Positions 1 to 9,722 of a stretch of 64,000 nucleotides of DNA are shown in pieces. The stretch comes from an uncultured Pelagibacteraceae bacterium (GTDB lineage Bacteria; Pseudomonadota; Alphaproteobacteria; Pelagibacterales; Pelagibacteraceae), in the NCBI GenBank assembly GCA_902576045.1, contig CACGTU010000006.1, positions 1 through 64,000 of the forward strand. The letters run 5' to 3'. Both the position numbers and the translations under genes were made by a program. How positions within the stretch are numbered: the stretch's first letter is position 1; every line of letters begins with the position of its first letter. The notes beneath the pieces are model-generated. The model saw only the letters and a program-made list of their open reading frames with translations, was not told where the DNA came from and made no database searches.

Positions 1-964
1 TTTCTTGTGTAACTTGTTTAGCTTTTGCATATTCATTATAGATTGCTAAAAATCTGCTTGCTTCACCTTCTGCTTTTGCAACTACTTCTTTTTTATAAGC
101 TTCTGCTGCTTGTAAAATTTTTTGAGCTTCTCCCCGTGCTCTTGGGATCACATCATTTGCATACGCCTCAGCTTCGTTTTTAGACCTTTCCATATCAGCT
201 CTTGCTGCTTGGACATCTCTAAATGCATCAATTACTTGATCTGGTGGGTCGGCTTTTTGTGTTTGAACTTGTGTAATTTGAATACCTGAAGTGTATTCAT
301 CTAAAATCTTTTGAATAATTTCTTGAGTTTCTGTCTCAATTACTGATCTTCCCTCTGTTAAGATAGGTTGAATGTTTGATCTAGCGATTACTTCCCTCAT
401 AGCAGTTTCTGCAGCAGCTTTTACGGTACCCTCAGGATCTTGAATTTTAAATAAGAAATTTCCTGCATCTTTTATTACCCAAAATACTGAAAAGTCGATG
501 TTAACAATATTTTCGTCACCAGTTAACATTAAGCTTTCTTCTGGTACATCAGCAACACCCCCGGATGAAAACCCACTATCTCTTTCAGATCTAAAACCAA
601 TATCCATTCTATTTACTTTTGTAACTTTCGGAGTGATCACACTCTCAATTGGATATGGAAAATGGTAATTAAGACCAGGCTGTGTAGTATTTACAAATTT
701 TCCAAATCTTAAAACAACTCCTTGTTCGTCAGGAAGTACTCTATAAAGTCCACTTAGTCCCCAAAGAGTTACTATAATAAGCAAACCAACAATTATTGGT
801 TTAGCTCCACCTTTACCACCACCTAAAAATCTATTTAATAAACTTTGAATTTTTTTAATGACTTCATCAATATCAGGCGGAGTTGGACCTCTTCTAAATC
901 CACCGTTATCTCCACCACCTCCTGGAGGGCTGCCCCATGGGCTTTGATTTCTGAAATCATTCAT
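1..964 (-). CDS. hflK: HflK, SPFH-domain membrane protease regulator (partial, C-terminus beyond left edge)
   Basis: The first 321 codons are visible and the C-terminus runs off the left edge. The ATG lies at 962-964. The N-terminus is rich in Gly and Pro, followed by one membrane segment (PIIVGLLIIVTLWGLSGLY, about residues 47-65), then an SPFH/prohibitin domain (VVLRFGKFV...QPGLNYHFPYP) and a charged, Ala-rich helix with EAYANDVIPRARGEA, as expected for HflK. HflK and HflC normally form a periplasm-facing complex that modulates FtsH; ftsH is at 26232-28124 here. hflC would be expected next, outside the window. The gene is divergent from mrp with a gap of about 50 bases. Confidence 0.9.
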   Translation of the reverse strand, partial: MNDFRNQSPWGSPPGGGGDNGGFRRGPTPPDIDEVIKKIQSLLNRFLGGGKGGAKPIIVGLLIIVTLWGLSGLYRVLPDEQGVVLRFGKFVNTTQPGLNYHFPYPIESVITPKVTKVNRMDIGFRSERDSGFSSGGVADVPEESLMLTGDENIVNIDFSVFWVIKDAGNFLFKIQDPEGTVKAAAETAMREVIARSNIQPILTEGRSVIETETQEIIQKILDEYTSGIQITQVQTQKADPPDQVIDAFRDVQAARADMERSKNEAEAYANDVIPRARGEAQKILQAAEAYKKEVVAKAEGEASRFLAIYNEYAKAKQVTQE

Positions 965-1016
965 ACGACACTCTATATAGTGTCTTTATTGCTAAAAACA
1001 AGGTAATGGTATTTTA

Positions 1017-1841
1017 ATGAATGACAAAAAAGTAGGCCTTAGTGACACAATGAAGGCTAAAACTGAGCCAAAAAGCTTTCAAAAAAACCCTATACCAGGT
1101 ACCAAATTTACGATTGCAATCTCAAGTGCAAAAGGAGGGGTTGGTAAATCTACTTTTGCAACGAATCTTGCTTTAGCTTTGACAAAAGTTGGGTGCAAGG
1201 TTGGATTGTTAGATGCGGATATTTATGGACCTTCTCTTCCTAAATTATTTTCAATTAATGAAAAACCTGAAAGCGATGGTCAAACTTTAAAACCAATTAT
1301 TAAGTATGATATTCAATGCATGTCTATTGGTTTTTTAACTGATGAACAGACACCAATGATTTGGCGTGGACCCATGGTAACAAGTGCAATTAAAACATTT
1401 ACACAAAAAGTTGCTTGGAAAGATTTAGATTTTATTATTGTTGATATGCCTCCGGGAACTGGGGATACACAATTAACATTCGCTCAAGAAATAAATATGG
1501 ATGGAGCAATTATTGTTTCCACTCCTCAAGAAATTGCACTTCAAGACGTCAAACGAGGAATTAGAATGTTTGATAAATTAAAAGTAAAAATAATTGGGTT
1601 AATAGATAATATGAGTCATTTTATTGGTGATGACGGAAAAAAATATGCAATCTTTGGTGAAGGTGGGGTTAAGAGGACTGCAGAAGAATTTCAAAAAGAA
1701 TTTTTAGGTGAGATACCAATTAATTCAGAAGTTGGAAAGCAAGGTGATTTAGGATCTCCAATAGTTGAAAGCAAACCCAATCATGAAATTTCTAAGATTT
1801 ATTTGGAATTTGCAGCTAAAATTAAATCAAATTATCTTTAA
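1017..1841 (+). CDS. mrp: Mrp/ApbC family P-loop ATPase (iron-sulfur carrier family), lacking the CxxC motif
   Basis: The protein has 274 residues with a deviant Walker A, KGGVGKS, at residues 39-45 and the Mrp signature VDMPPGTGD at about 143-150. Mrp/ApbC/Nbp35 proteins bind and transfer [4Fe-4S] clusters. The usual N-terminal MIP18 (DUF59) domain is absent. The C-terminal CxxC that holds the bridging cluster is replaced: after NMSHFI the positions of both Cys are Gly204 and Gly207 (GDDG). As far as I recall, related alphaproteobacterial Mrp proteins also lack it. The 3' end overlaps convergent thyX by 20 bases. The exact start is uncertain; Met12 is an alternative. Confidence 0.88.
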   Translation: MNDKKVGLSDTMKAKTEPKSFQKNPIPGTKFTIAISSAKGGVGKSTFATNLALALTKVGCKVGLLDADIYGPSLPKLFSINEKPESDGQTLKPIIKYDIQCMSIGFLTDEQTPMIWRGPMVTSAIKTFTQKVAWKDLDFIIVDMPPGTGDTQLTFAQEINMDGAIIVSTPQEIALQDVKRGIRMFDKLKVKIIGLIDNMSHFIGDDGKKYAIFGEGGVKRTAEEFQKEFLGEIPINSEVGKQGDLGSPIVESKPNHEISKIYLEFAAKIKSNYL

Positions 1842-2769
1842 GATCAAAAGCTTCCATCAATTCATTCCATTCTCTTTTAGAAAGTCCTGATTGATTCATG
1901 TCAACTTTATCGCCTTTGATTAGTTTTTTAAGCACTTCTTTTCCTTTTGCAGAAACTTCTGTTCCTCCAACCCTATAATCCATAAAAGCTTCGTAAGTTA
2001 TTGGCACCCATTTTTTAACTGTATCCAACATTACATCTGCATAAGCGCGTATTTCATATTGAGCGTGGTGATCAGCCCGTAATCTTAAAAAATTCATTAA
2101 GTTTAACAAATCTGTTTTCCAGTACCACTGCGTATAAGTATTTAAAGTTAAATTCATACGTGCAAGTTCTCTTGCAAGTCCCACTGCATTTTCATCAATT
2201 ACAGAGCCATCATATCTTTCATTAAGCATTGTTTGATAATTATTATATGTCTGCTCTGCATCCCCTTTTAAAAGTTCTAAAACTTTTTTAGCTTTTTCAC
2301 CTTCAAGAACATCACCTCTTCCTTGTCTGTTACTTTGCGACTGTGCTGCTAAATGCTCAGGTGCTGGTAAATAAAATTCTTTATCAAGGATAGAATATCG
2401 TGCAGAGTATTCATTTACATTTGCAGTTCTATGCCTGATCCATTGTCTTGCAATGAATATTGGAAGTTTAACGTGATATTTAATTTCACACATTTCAAAT
2501 GGAGTGCTATGCCAGTGTCTCATTAAGTACTTTATTAATCCTTCATCTGTTGAGACTTTCTTTGTACCTTTGCCATAAGAAACTCTAGCTGATTGAACTA
2601 TTGAGGTGTCATCACCCATATAGTCAACTACCCTAATAAATCCGTGATCTAATATTGGAAGAGCCTCATAAAGAATTTTCTCTAATTCTGGCGCTGTTAC
2701 TCTTTTAGTCTTATATTCTTGTGATTGTTGATCTTTTATTTCTTGTGCTTGTTCGCTGGTTAATTTCAT
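1822..2769 (-). CDS. thyX: ThyX, flavin-dependent thymidylate synthase
   Basis: The enzyme makes dTMP from dUMP using methylene-THF, FAD and NADPH. The ThyX signature is clear at about residues 112-124: [13 protein letters not shown], with RHR, the NEYS segment and the final Arg, and Asn where the consensus first Ser is often found. The length of 315 residues fits the long alphaproteobacterial form. The start ATG at 2767-2769 lies just upstream of the divergent tmRNA promoter. No ThyA-type gene is seen in the window. Confidence 0.95.
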   Translation of the reverse strand: MKLTSEQAQEIKDQQSQEYKTKRVTAPELEKILYEALPILDHGFIRVVDYMGDDTSIVQSARVSYGKGTKKVSTDEGLIKYLMRHWHSTPFEMCEIKYHVKLPIFIARQWIRHRTANVNEYSARYSILDKEFYLPAPEHLAAQSQSNRQGRGDVLEGEKAKKVLELLKGDAEQTYNNYQTMLNERYDGSVIDENAVGLARELARMNLTLNTYTQWYWKTDLLNLMNFLRLRADHHAQYEIRAYADVMLDTVKKWVPITYEAFMDYRVGGTEVSAKGKEVLKKLIKGDKVDMNQSGLSKREWNELMEAFDLKDNLI

Positions 2770-2779
2770 GAATAAATTA

Positions 2780-2807
2780 TTGAATCTCTATAATTAGGTT
2801 TTATATT
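2780..2807 (+). promoter_or_regulatory. Predicted sigma-70-type promoter of the tmRNA gene
   Basis: A TTGAAT box at 2780-2785 and a TATATT box at 2802-2807 are separated by 16 bases. This puts initiation near 2813, at the 5' end of the predicted tmRNA acceptor piece. The match is to the general bacterial consensus and was judged by eye. Confidence 0.45.
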
Positions 2808-2810
2808 AAT

Positions 2811-3072
2811 CAGGTTGGTTTTCCAACTATGACGATAAACGAATTTCGTAATAACCATTACGGACGTGGGGGCAGTACCCACCACCTCCACCATTTTCAA
2901 CTTACGGGGGTGAATTAGGATCGACGGGTGTCTAAAAGTTATTCTTTCGTTCGGTATTGTTCCGCCGTGATGGGCTAATTTATAAATGCTAACGAAAGTT
3001 ACGCACTTGCAGCTTAATTAATTTATTAATTAAGTTACGGGGTTTGGGGCACCTGGCAACAGAACGCCCCTA
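2811..3072 (+). ncRNA. ssrA: tmRNA, two-piece circularly permuted form
   Basis: The parts appear in permuted order. The acceptor piece comes first and ends in an encoded CCA at 2891-2893. A 12-base spacer (2894-2905) follows, then the coding piece beginning GGGGGTG at 2906-2912. That 5' strand pairs with CACCTCC at 2883-2889 to form the acceptor stem, and the third pair is G-U, the G3-U70 identity element for alanyl-tRNA synthetase. The tag reading frame at 2988-3017 encodes ANESYALAA and then TAA. A GC-rich stem, GGGGC...GCCCC, ends near 3070. The T-arm has stem GTGGG/CCCAC but a loop (GGCAGTA) unlike TTCGANN. Outer ends are approximate. The role is rescue of stalled ribosomes with SmpB. Confidence 0.93.
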
Positions 3073-3097
3073 TTTTAAAATTTCATTTTTTAATATT

Positions 3098-3183
3098 TGG
3101 TGCGGCCAGAGAGACTCGAACTCTCATGGGCTAGGCCCACACGGCCCTCAACCGTGCCTGTCTACCAATTTCAGCATGGCCGC
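3098..3183 (-). tRNA. tRNA-Leu (anticodon GAG), CCA encoded
   Basis: On the minus strand the acceptor arm GCGGCCA/TGGCCGC, a long variable arm and the anticodon stem CACGG/CCGTG enclose the loop TTGAGGG, giving anticodon GAG. The T-arm holds GTTCGAG. The CCA end is encoded at 3098-3100. It faces the tmRNA gene with about 25 AT-rich bases between them. Confidence 0.96.
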
Positions 3184-3241
3184 AAATTATGTCTCAGATT
3201 AATTGAATGACAATTCTAATTCAAGTTGATAAGTTTTTAAT

Positions 3242-4231
3242 ATGGAATTCACTGCTGAAATAAAAAAAGCAACCAGTTCAATCTACGAAAAAGTACAAAA
3301 AAAAATTCCAGAAATTGAATGGGCTACATACGCTCCATATATTTATAAAATCAATAAGCTTAAAAAAGAAAAAAATGCTGTAATTTTAGCGCATAATTAT
3401 CAAACACCAGAAATTTACCATGGTATTTCAGATTTTTCTGCTGACTCCTTGGCTTTAGCTGTTGAGGCTGCAAAAACAAAAGCAGATATAATTGTTATGT
3501 GCGGTGTTCATTTTATGGCTGAAACGGCGAAATTAATGAGCCCTGAAAAAAAAGTATTATTACCTGATATGCAAGCGGGATGTTCTTTATCCTCTTCTAT
3601 TACAGGAGACGATGTGAGAAAATTAAAAAAACAATATCCGGGTGTTCCAGTAGTTTCCTATGTAAATACTTCTGCTGAAGTAAAAGCTGAAACAGACGTA
3701 TGTTGTACATCAGCGAATGCAGTTAAGATTGTAGAGTCTCTTAAAGTTAAAAAAGTTATATTTTTACCTGATGACTTTTTAGCTAAATATGTTGCTTCGC
3801 AAACAAATACTGAAATTATATCATGGAAAGGAACTTGTGAAGTTCATGAACAATTCAAAGATGAGGAAATAAATGAAATAAGAAGAGCTAATCCTGGGAT
3901 TAAAATAATTGCACATCCTGAGTGTCCTCCTGATGTTATTCAAGCATCTGATTTTGCTGGATCGACTAGCGGTATGATAAAGTATGTTAGAGATAATCAA
4001 CCTGAAAAAGTTATGATGGTTACTGAGTGTTCAATGAGTGACAATGTCCAAATAGATAATCCAAATGTTGAATTTATTAGACCGTGCAATCTATGTCCTC
4101 ATATGAAAAGAATTACGTTGCCTAAAATATTAAATTGTTTGGAAAATGAGTCTAATGAGCTTGTAATGGATGATCAAACTATTGCAAAAGCAAGAAAGTC
4201 TGTAGAAAGAATGGCAGAAATAGGCAGATAA
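3242..4231 (+). CDS. nadA: Quinolinate synthase NadA
   Basis: NadA condenses iminoaspartate with dihydroxyacetone phosphate to quinolinate in de novo NAD synthesis and carries a [4Fe-4S] cluster. The 329-residue protein starts its core with VILAHNYQTPEIY. The three cluster cysteines are recognisable in AGCSL (Cys114), GTCEVH and PCNLCPHMK. The downstream gene nadC starts 5 bases after its stop, so the two are co-transcribed. The enzyme supplying iminoaspartate (nadB or an aspartate dehydrogenase) is not in this window. The gene contains an in-frame A9 tract near 3297. Confidence 0.96.
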   Translation: MEFTAEIKKATSSIYEKVQKKIPEIEWATYAPYIYKINKLKKEKNAVILAHNYQTPEIYHGISDFSADSLALAVEAAKTKADIIVMCGVHFMAETAKLMSPEKKVLLPDMQAGCSLSSSITGDDVRKLKKQYPGVPVVSYVNTSAEVKAETDVCCTSANAVKIVESLKVKKVIFLPDDFLAKYVASQTNTEIISWKGTCEVHEQFKDEEINEIRRANPGIKIIAHPECPPDVIQASDFAGSTSGMIKYVRDNQPEKVMMVTECSMSDNVQIDNPNVEFIRPCNLCPHMKRITLPKILNCLENESNELVMDDQTIAKARKSVERMAEIGR

Positions 4232-4236
4232 AATCT

Positions 4237-5073
4237 GTGTCAAATATTCTATTAAGCAATCAATTTATAAAATCTACATGTAAACTAGCTTTGAATGAAG
4301 ATCTTTATCCCTCAGGTGATATAACTTCAGATCTTATAAATAATAACATCAATAAAAAAGTTAAAATGATAATTAATCAAAGAGGAATTATTGGTGGTTT
4401 AGCATTTGCAAAAGAAACATTTAAATTAATTGATAAAAAAATAAAATTTATAATAAAAAAAAAAGAAGGCTCATATATACGAAAAGGTGATATTGTAGCA
4501 ATAATAGAAGGTAATCTAAAGAATATACTTATAGGAGAAAGAGTTGCTTTAAACTTTGTTTCCCATATCTCGGGTATTGCATCAAAAACAAATAAATTTG
4601 TAAGACTGGCTGGAAAAAAAACTAAGGTATGTTGTACTAGAAAAACTATCCCAAATTTAAGAGTGATTCAAAAATATGCAGTCAAATTAGGTGGGGGGAT
4701 TAATCATAGATTTAATTTAAGTGATGAATTTTTAATTAAAGATAACCATCTTAGTTCGGAAAAGAATTTTGAAAATATTATTAAAAGGGCGATTAAAAAT
4801 AAAAAAAGAAGAAAAATTACTGTGGAAGTTGATAATTTAAAACAATTACACAAAATATACGGACTAAAATTTGATACAATTTTGCTAGACAATATGAGTA
4901 TTCAAAACCTAAAAAAGGCTGTTAAATTAGTTAAAAAAAAGTATACGACAGAAGCTTCAGGTGGCGTTAATTTAAATAATATTAAAAAAATTGCATCAAC
5001 TGGGGTTGATAGAATTTCAATAGGAATGTTAACTCAAAGCGTTTCTGCAATTGATGTAAAATTAGAAATATAA
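4237..5073 (+). CDS. nadC: Nicotinate-nucleotide pyrophosphorylase NadC
   Basis: NadC converts quinolinate and PRPP to nicotinate mononucleotide. Recognisable motifs are the N-terminal LALNEDLYPSGDITSDL, then NFVSHISGIAS, CTRKTIPNLR, GGGINHRFNL and KDNHL, and a C-terminal EASGGVNLNNI with a phosphate-binding turn. The length of 278 residues is normal. The start is a GTG at 4237-4239, five bases past the nadA stop; there is no nearby ATG that would keep the N-terminal motif. It converges on ppdK with only 5 bases between stops. Confidence 0.95.
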   Translation: MSNILLSNQFIKSTCKLALNEDLYPSGDITSDLINNNINKKVKMIINQRGIIGGLAFAKETFKLIDKKIKFIIKKKEGSYIRKGDIVAIIEGNLKNILIGERVALNFVSHISGIASKTNKFVRLAGKKTKVCCTRKTIPNLRVIQKYAVKLGGGINHRFNLSDEFLIKDNHLSSEKNFENIIKRAIKNKKRRKITVEVDNLKQLHKIYGLKFDTILLDNMSIQNLKKAVKLVKKKYTTEASGGVNLNNIKKIASTGVDRISIGMLTQSVSAIDVKLEI

Positions 5074-5078
5074 TTTAT

Positions 5079-7658
5079 TTATTTTTTTAATTGCGCTTGA
5101 GCAGCAGCTAATCTTGCTACTGGAACCCTGTAAGGAGAACACGAAACATAGTTTAGTCCTATTTTAGCACAAAGTTCAATACTTTTTGGGTCTCCTCCAT
5201 GCTCTCCGCATATACCTAACTTTATTTTTTTATTTTGCATTCGTCCTTTTTCAGAAGCGATTTCAATTAAGTCTCCTACTCCTTCGTCAATTGATACAAA
5301 AGGATCTATGTCAAATATTTTATTTTCAATGTAATCATTTAGAAATTTACCACTATCGTCTCTGCTAATACCAAACGTAGTTTGCGTTAAGTCATTAGTG
5401 CCAAAACTAAAAAATTCTGCATGTTTGGCAATATCATTTGCTTTTATCGCAGCTCTAGGCAATTCAATCATTGTACCTACCAAAAAATTTAACTTTATTT
5501 TTTTTTCACTCTCAATCTGTTTCGCAGTTCTTATCACTAAATCTTTCATAATTTTTATTTCAGCTTCGGTTGAAACTAAAGGTATCATTATTTCTGGTAT
5601 TATTGATTTAACTTTTTGTTTTTTGCATTGAACCAAAGCTTCAAAAATTGCTCTACACTGCATTTCATAAATTTCAGGAAAAGATATTCCAAGTCTACAA
5701 CCTCTGTGCCCAAGCATTGGATTTTGTTCGTGAAGTTCGGTGATTCTTACCTTTAATTCCTTAATTGGAATATTTAACGAGCTTGCAACTTCACCTATTT
5801 CCTTATCAGTTCTTGGTAAAAATTCATGTAATGGAGGGTCTAATAATCTAACTGTTACTGGCAAACCATTCATAATTTTGAAAATATCAATAAAATCTTT
5901 TTTCTGATGTGGTAATAATTTTGAAAGTGCTAATAGTCTATCATCTTTAGTTTTTGAAAGTATCATTTCTCTAACTGACAATATTCTCTCTTCGTCGAAA
6001 AACATATGCTCAGTTCTACATAACCCAATTCCTTCTGCTCCAAAGTCTCTTGCTGTTTTACTATCAAGAGGTGTCTCAGAATTTGTTCGTATTTTTAATT
6101 TTCTATAATTGTCAGCCCAATTCATAAGCTTAGAAAATTCTCCTGAAATTTCAGGCTTAACAGTTTTCACTTCACCTAGAATTATCCTACCAGTAGATCC
6201 ATCAATAGTGATTAAATCTCCCTCTTTTATTTCTCTGTCTTGAACTTTGAATAATTTTTTCTCATAATCAATTTCGATTTCACTTGAGCCTGACACACAA
6301 GGTCTTCCCATTCCTCTAGCCACTACAGCTGCATGACTGGTCATACCTCCTCTTGCAGTTAATATGCCTTTAGCAGCATGCATACCATGAATATCTTCAG
6401 GTGAAGTTTCAACTCGAACTAATATAGTATTTTGCATTGATGCGTTTAACCTTTCAGCATCATCTGATGTAAATACCACTTTGCCACTTGCTGCGCCTGG
6501 TGATGCCGGCAATCCCTTCGCAATTATTTCTATATTTGATTTTTCATCTAAAGTTGGATGAAGCAAAGTATCTAAAGAATTTGGTTCAACTCTTAATACT
6601 GCCTCTTTTTTTGAAATTAAATTTTCTTTAACCATATCAACAGCAATTTTTACAGCTGACTTAGCTGTTCTTTTTCCTGATCTCGTTTGAAGCATCCAAA
6701 GTTTTTTATTTTCAACTGTAAACTCAACATCCTGCATATCTTTGTAATGTTTCTCTAATTTATGTAATATTTTTTTTAATTCTTTGTATACGATGGGCAT
6801 AGACTCTTCCATTGACGGTAAGCTTTCATTTGAGGCTATTCTTGCTTTTTTAGTTATGTGTTGTGGCGTTCTTGTTCCTGCAACAACATCTTCTCCCTGT
6901 GCATTAATTAAATATTCTCCGTATATCTGGTGATTGCCATTGGATGGATTCCTTGTAAACACCACTCCTGTTGCGCAATCATTGCCCATGTTTCCAAAAA
7001 CCATTGACTGAACATTAACTGCACTAATTGCTCCAAATAATTGCTCTCTTACGTTTTGAGGAAATTCTTGATTTGTTTTTTTTTTAACAATATTTTTAAA
7101 ATCTTTTATTAATCCATCCCAATCATTCTGATCCAATTCTGTATCTAACAACACGCCTTTTGTTAATTTATAATTTTCGATTAATTCCTCAAAATTATAA
7201 TTCTCAACTCCTAAAACAACATTTGAATACATTTGAATAAAACGTCTGTAGCTATCTTTTGCAAAACGCATATTTGAAGTTCTATTTGCAAGAGCGTGGA
7301 CTGTTTCATCATTAAGTCCTAAATTTAAAATAGTATCCATCATGCCCGGCATTGATACTCTTGCTCCAGACCTTACTGAAACTAATAATGGGTTATTCAA
7401 ATCTCCAAACTTTTTTCCAGTGTCTTTCTCAATATTTTTTAACTCTTTATCAATCTCCCCTAAAATTTTATGATTTATTTTCCTTTTATTTTTATAAAAT
7501 AACTCGCAAACTTCTGTGGAGATTGTAAAACCTGGAGGTACTGGTAAGCCCATTCTGCCCATTTCAGATAAATTTGCACCTTTTCCACCCAGAATATTTT
7601 TTGATAACTTTATTTTATTTGAAACTTTAGATTTAAAATTAAATATATACTTTTTCAT
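5079..7658 (-). CDS. ppdK: Pyruvate, phosphate dikinase
   Basis: The enzyme interconverts pyruvate + ATP + Pi with PEP + AMP + PPi. The order of domains is normal: an ATP-grasp N-terminal domain starting at GGKGANLSEMGRMGLPVPPG, the swivelling phosphohistidine domain with GGMTSHAAVVARGMG, and a C-terminal PEP-binding barrel with GTNDLTQTTFG and CGEHGGDP. At 859 residues it is slightly shorter than the usual 870-890. The start overlaps the glyS stop by one base (7658), so it is probably the last gene of the glyQ-glyS-ppdK string. It would allow reversible passage between pyruvate and PEP. Confidence 0.96.
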   Translation of the reverse strand: MKKYIFNFKSKVSNKIKLSKNILGGKGANLSEMGRMGLPVPPGFTISTEVCELFYKNKRKINHKILGEIDKELKNIEKDTGKKFGDLNNPLLVSVRSGARVSMPGMMDTILNLGLNDETVHALANRTSNMRFAKDSYRRFIQMYSNVVLGVENYNFEELIENYKLTKGVLLDTELDQNDWDGLIKDFKNIVKKKTNQEFPQNVREQLFGAISAVNVQSMVFGNMGNDCATGVVFTRNPSNGNHQIYGEYLINAQGEDVVAGTRTPQHITKKARIASNESLPSMEESMPIVYKELKKILHKLEKHYKDMQDVEFTVENKKLWMLQTRSGKRTAKSAVKIAVDMVKENLISKKEAVLRVEPNSLDTLLHPTLDEKSNIEIIAKGLPASPGAASGKVVFTSDDAERLNASMQNTILVRVETSPEDIHGMHAAKGILTARGGMTSHAAVVARGMGRPCVSGSSEIEIDYEKKLFKVQDREIKEGDLITIDGSTGRIILGEVKTVKPEISGEFSKLMNWADNYRKLKIRTNSETPLDSKTARDFGAEGIGLCRTEHMFFDEERILSVREMILSKTKDDRLLALSKLLPHQKKDFIDIFKIMNGLPVTVRLLDPPLHEFLPRTDKEIGEVASSLNIPIKELKVRITELHEQNPMLGHRGCRLGISFPEIYEMQCRAIFEALVQCKKQKVKSIIPEIMIPLVSTEAEIKIMKDLVIRTAKQIESEKKIKLNFLVGTMIELPRAAIKANDIAKHAEFFSFGTNDLTQTTFGISRDDSGKFLNDYIENKIFDIDPFVSIDEGVGDLIEIASEKGRMQNKKIKLGICGEHGGDPKSIELCAKIGLNYVSCSPYRVPVARLAAAQAQLKK

Positions 7659-9721
7659 TAACCTTCTATTTTTGAAAAATTGAAATAGTTATCAAAACTT
7701 TTACATAACATTGATAAAAGTTCTAGTCTGTTATTTTTAATCGTTTCGTCACTATCGTTTACTATAACGTTCTCAAAAAAATCGAAAACTTCTGATTTAC
7801 AAAATGAAAGTATTTTTAAACTTTCTTCAAAATTTTCATCTCTACCTACACTTGAATAGTATTTTTTAATTTCGTGTATTTTTTTATAAAGATTTTTTTC
7901 ATAATCATTTTTAAATAAACCTGGATCAACATTGCCATTAAAATTGGATAAATTTTTATTTTCGCTTAATAGAATACTTGCCGACCTTTTGTAAATAGCA
8001 ACAACATCTTTCCCAAAATCTTTGTTTATGCTTTTATTTAAAACGTATGTTTTTTTATAAACTTTTAATAATTCATCAATTGAAAAATTATGACTTGCAC
8101 TTTCTATAATATCATTTCTAATTTGTTTTTCTTTAAGATAATTTTTTACCCTTTCAAATAGAAAATTCCCAAGTTCTAAATTTAATTTCTTTAAATCAAA
8201 TTCAAAGCCTTGTTCTTTGTAAAACATACAAGAATAATTAATTAATTCTCTAAGTTTTACTTTTAGGTTATTTTCAATAATTAATCGTACCACACTGATT
8301 GCTGTTCTTCTTATGGCATAAGGATCTTTTGAGCTGGACGGCTTTAGATTAATTCCAAAAAAACCAACTAAAGAGTCAATTTTATCACTGAGTGATAAAG
8401 CAATACTATAAATTTTCTTTGGTAACTTACTATCCATACCTATAGGATAATAATGCTCTGCCACAGCTAGACTGACATCTTTTTCAAAGCCTTGTGTTTC
8501 TGCAAAGTAACCTCCCATTACACCTTGAAGCTCAGGAAATTCACCTACTAAGTCAGACATTAAATCAACTTTACAAATTGTTGATGCGATTTCTATTTTT
8601 TCTTTACTAATCATAAATTCATCAGATATTAGACCACTAAGTTTTCGCATTCTTTGAATCTTATCAAAATAAGTTCCTAGACCTTTGAAGTAATTGACAT
8701 TTTTTAATTTTGTAACCTGCTTGACTAAATTTTGAGTTTTGTTTTTATTCCAAAAAAATTCTGCATCACTCAATCTAGCATCAATAACTCTTTCATTTCC
8801 TGACTTAATAAGTCCTTTTTTATCGTTCGCATCTGAGATTACAAAAAATAAGTTTGTTAAATTTTCTTTTTTGTCAAAAGTCGGTATATATTTTTGGTGT
8901 GATTGCATTGTAATAATCAATATTTCTTTAGGTATGTTTAGAAATTTTTTATCAAACTCACAAATTAATACTTTCGGTTTTTCAACAATATTTGTTATTT
9001 CATTTAATAAACTTTCACTTGTATTTATTAAAATATTTTTGTTATTTGATAACTTTTGTAATTCAGAATTTATGAAATCCTTTCTTTTTTCGTGGTTAAT
9101 AATTACTCCTTTGGTTTTAAAAAATTTTAAATATTGGTCGAAGTTATTAAATGACTTAGTTTTTTCTTCTATATCTTTTTCTATAAAAGTGAGATTAGAA
9201 CTTTTCAGGTGCTTAAAATCAAACTCAAGTTTTTTCCCATCAAATATTGATAAAATAGATTTCAATGGCCTACCCCAAAGCAGGGTATGTTCCCCCCATT
9301 TCATTGATTTTTCCCATGTAATTTTAAACAGAATGTGAGGAAGATTTTCTCTCAACATGTTATAAAGACTTATCTTCTTTTGTGGCTTCTTATAAAAATA
9401 AAATTCTCCCTTTTCAGTTTTTTTTTTATATATCTTATTTTTATTTATTTGATTAGAATTTAAAAAGCCGTCTAATGCTTTATCTGGTGCATTTATACTT
9501 GGACCTTTTACCTCTTTAGATTTGAATAAAACTTCTTTTGGAAGGCCTTTAGCATTAATAGCAATCCTGTTTGGTGTTGAAAAAATTCTAATTTCACCTT
9601 TATATTTTACACTATGTTGTTCAAAAAAATTTGAAAGAATTTCTTTTAGTTGTTCTCTTGCTTTGATTTGTAACTTTGCTGGAACTTCTTCGCTAAATAG
9701 TTCAATAAATAATTCAGACAC
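7658..9721 (-). CDS. glyS: Glycyl-tRNA synthetase beta subunit
   Basis: This is the tRNA-binding subunit of the alpha2-beta2 bacterial glycyl-tRNA synthetase. The N-terminus SELFIELFSEEVPAKLQ is the typical GlyS opening, and the core segment VMGGYFAETQG and DKIDSLVGFFGI are characteristic. The length of 687 residues fits. The start codon is one base from the glyQ stop, so the subunits are translationally coupled. Confidence 0.96.
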   Translation of the reverse strand: MSELFIELFSEEVPAKLQIKAREQLKEILSNFFEQHSVKYKGEIRIFSTPNRIAINAKGLPKEVLFKSKEVKGPSINAPDKALDGFLNSNQINKNKIYKKKTEKGEFYFYKKPQKKISLYNMLRENLPHILFKITWEKSMKWGEHTLLWGRPLKSILSIFDGKKLEFDFKHLKSSNLTFIEKDIEEKTKSFNNFDQYLKFFKTKGVIINHEKRKDFINSELQKLSNNKNILINTSESLLNEITNIVEKPKVLICEFDKKFLNIPKEILIITMQSHQKYIPTFDKKENLTNLFFVISDANDKKGLIKSGNERVIDARLSDAEFFWNKNKTQNLVKQVTKLKNVNYFKGLGTYFDKIQRMRKLSGLISDEFMISKEKIEIASTICKVDLMSDLVGEFPELQGVMGGYFAETQGFEKDVSLAVAEHYYPIGMDSKLPKKIYSIALSLSDKIDSLVGFFGINLKPSSSKDPYAIRRTAISVVRLIIENNLKVKLRELINYSCMFYKEQGFEFDLKKLNLELGNFLFERVKNYLKEKQIRNDIIESASHNFSIDELLKVYKKTYVLNKSINKDFGKDVVAIYKRSASILLSENKNLSNFNGNVDPGLFKNDYEKNLYKKIHEIKKYYSSVGRDENFEESLKILSFCKSEVFDFFENVIVNDSDETIKNNRLELLSMLCKSFDNYFNFSKIEG

Positions 9722-9722
9722 T

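Noticed and set aside
3184-3215. A TTGTCA-16-CATAAT promoter for tRNA-Leu on the minus strand
   Set aside because: The -10 box would end only 2 bases before the tRNA 5' end, so initiation would fall inside the tRNA.
8739-9338. A 199-codon plus-strand frame opposite glyS
   Set aside because: Antisense shadow of a clear glyS gene, without motifs.
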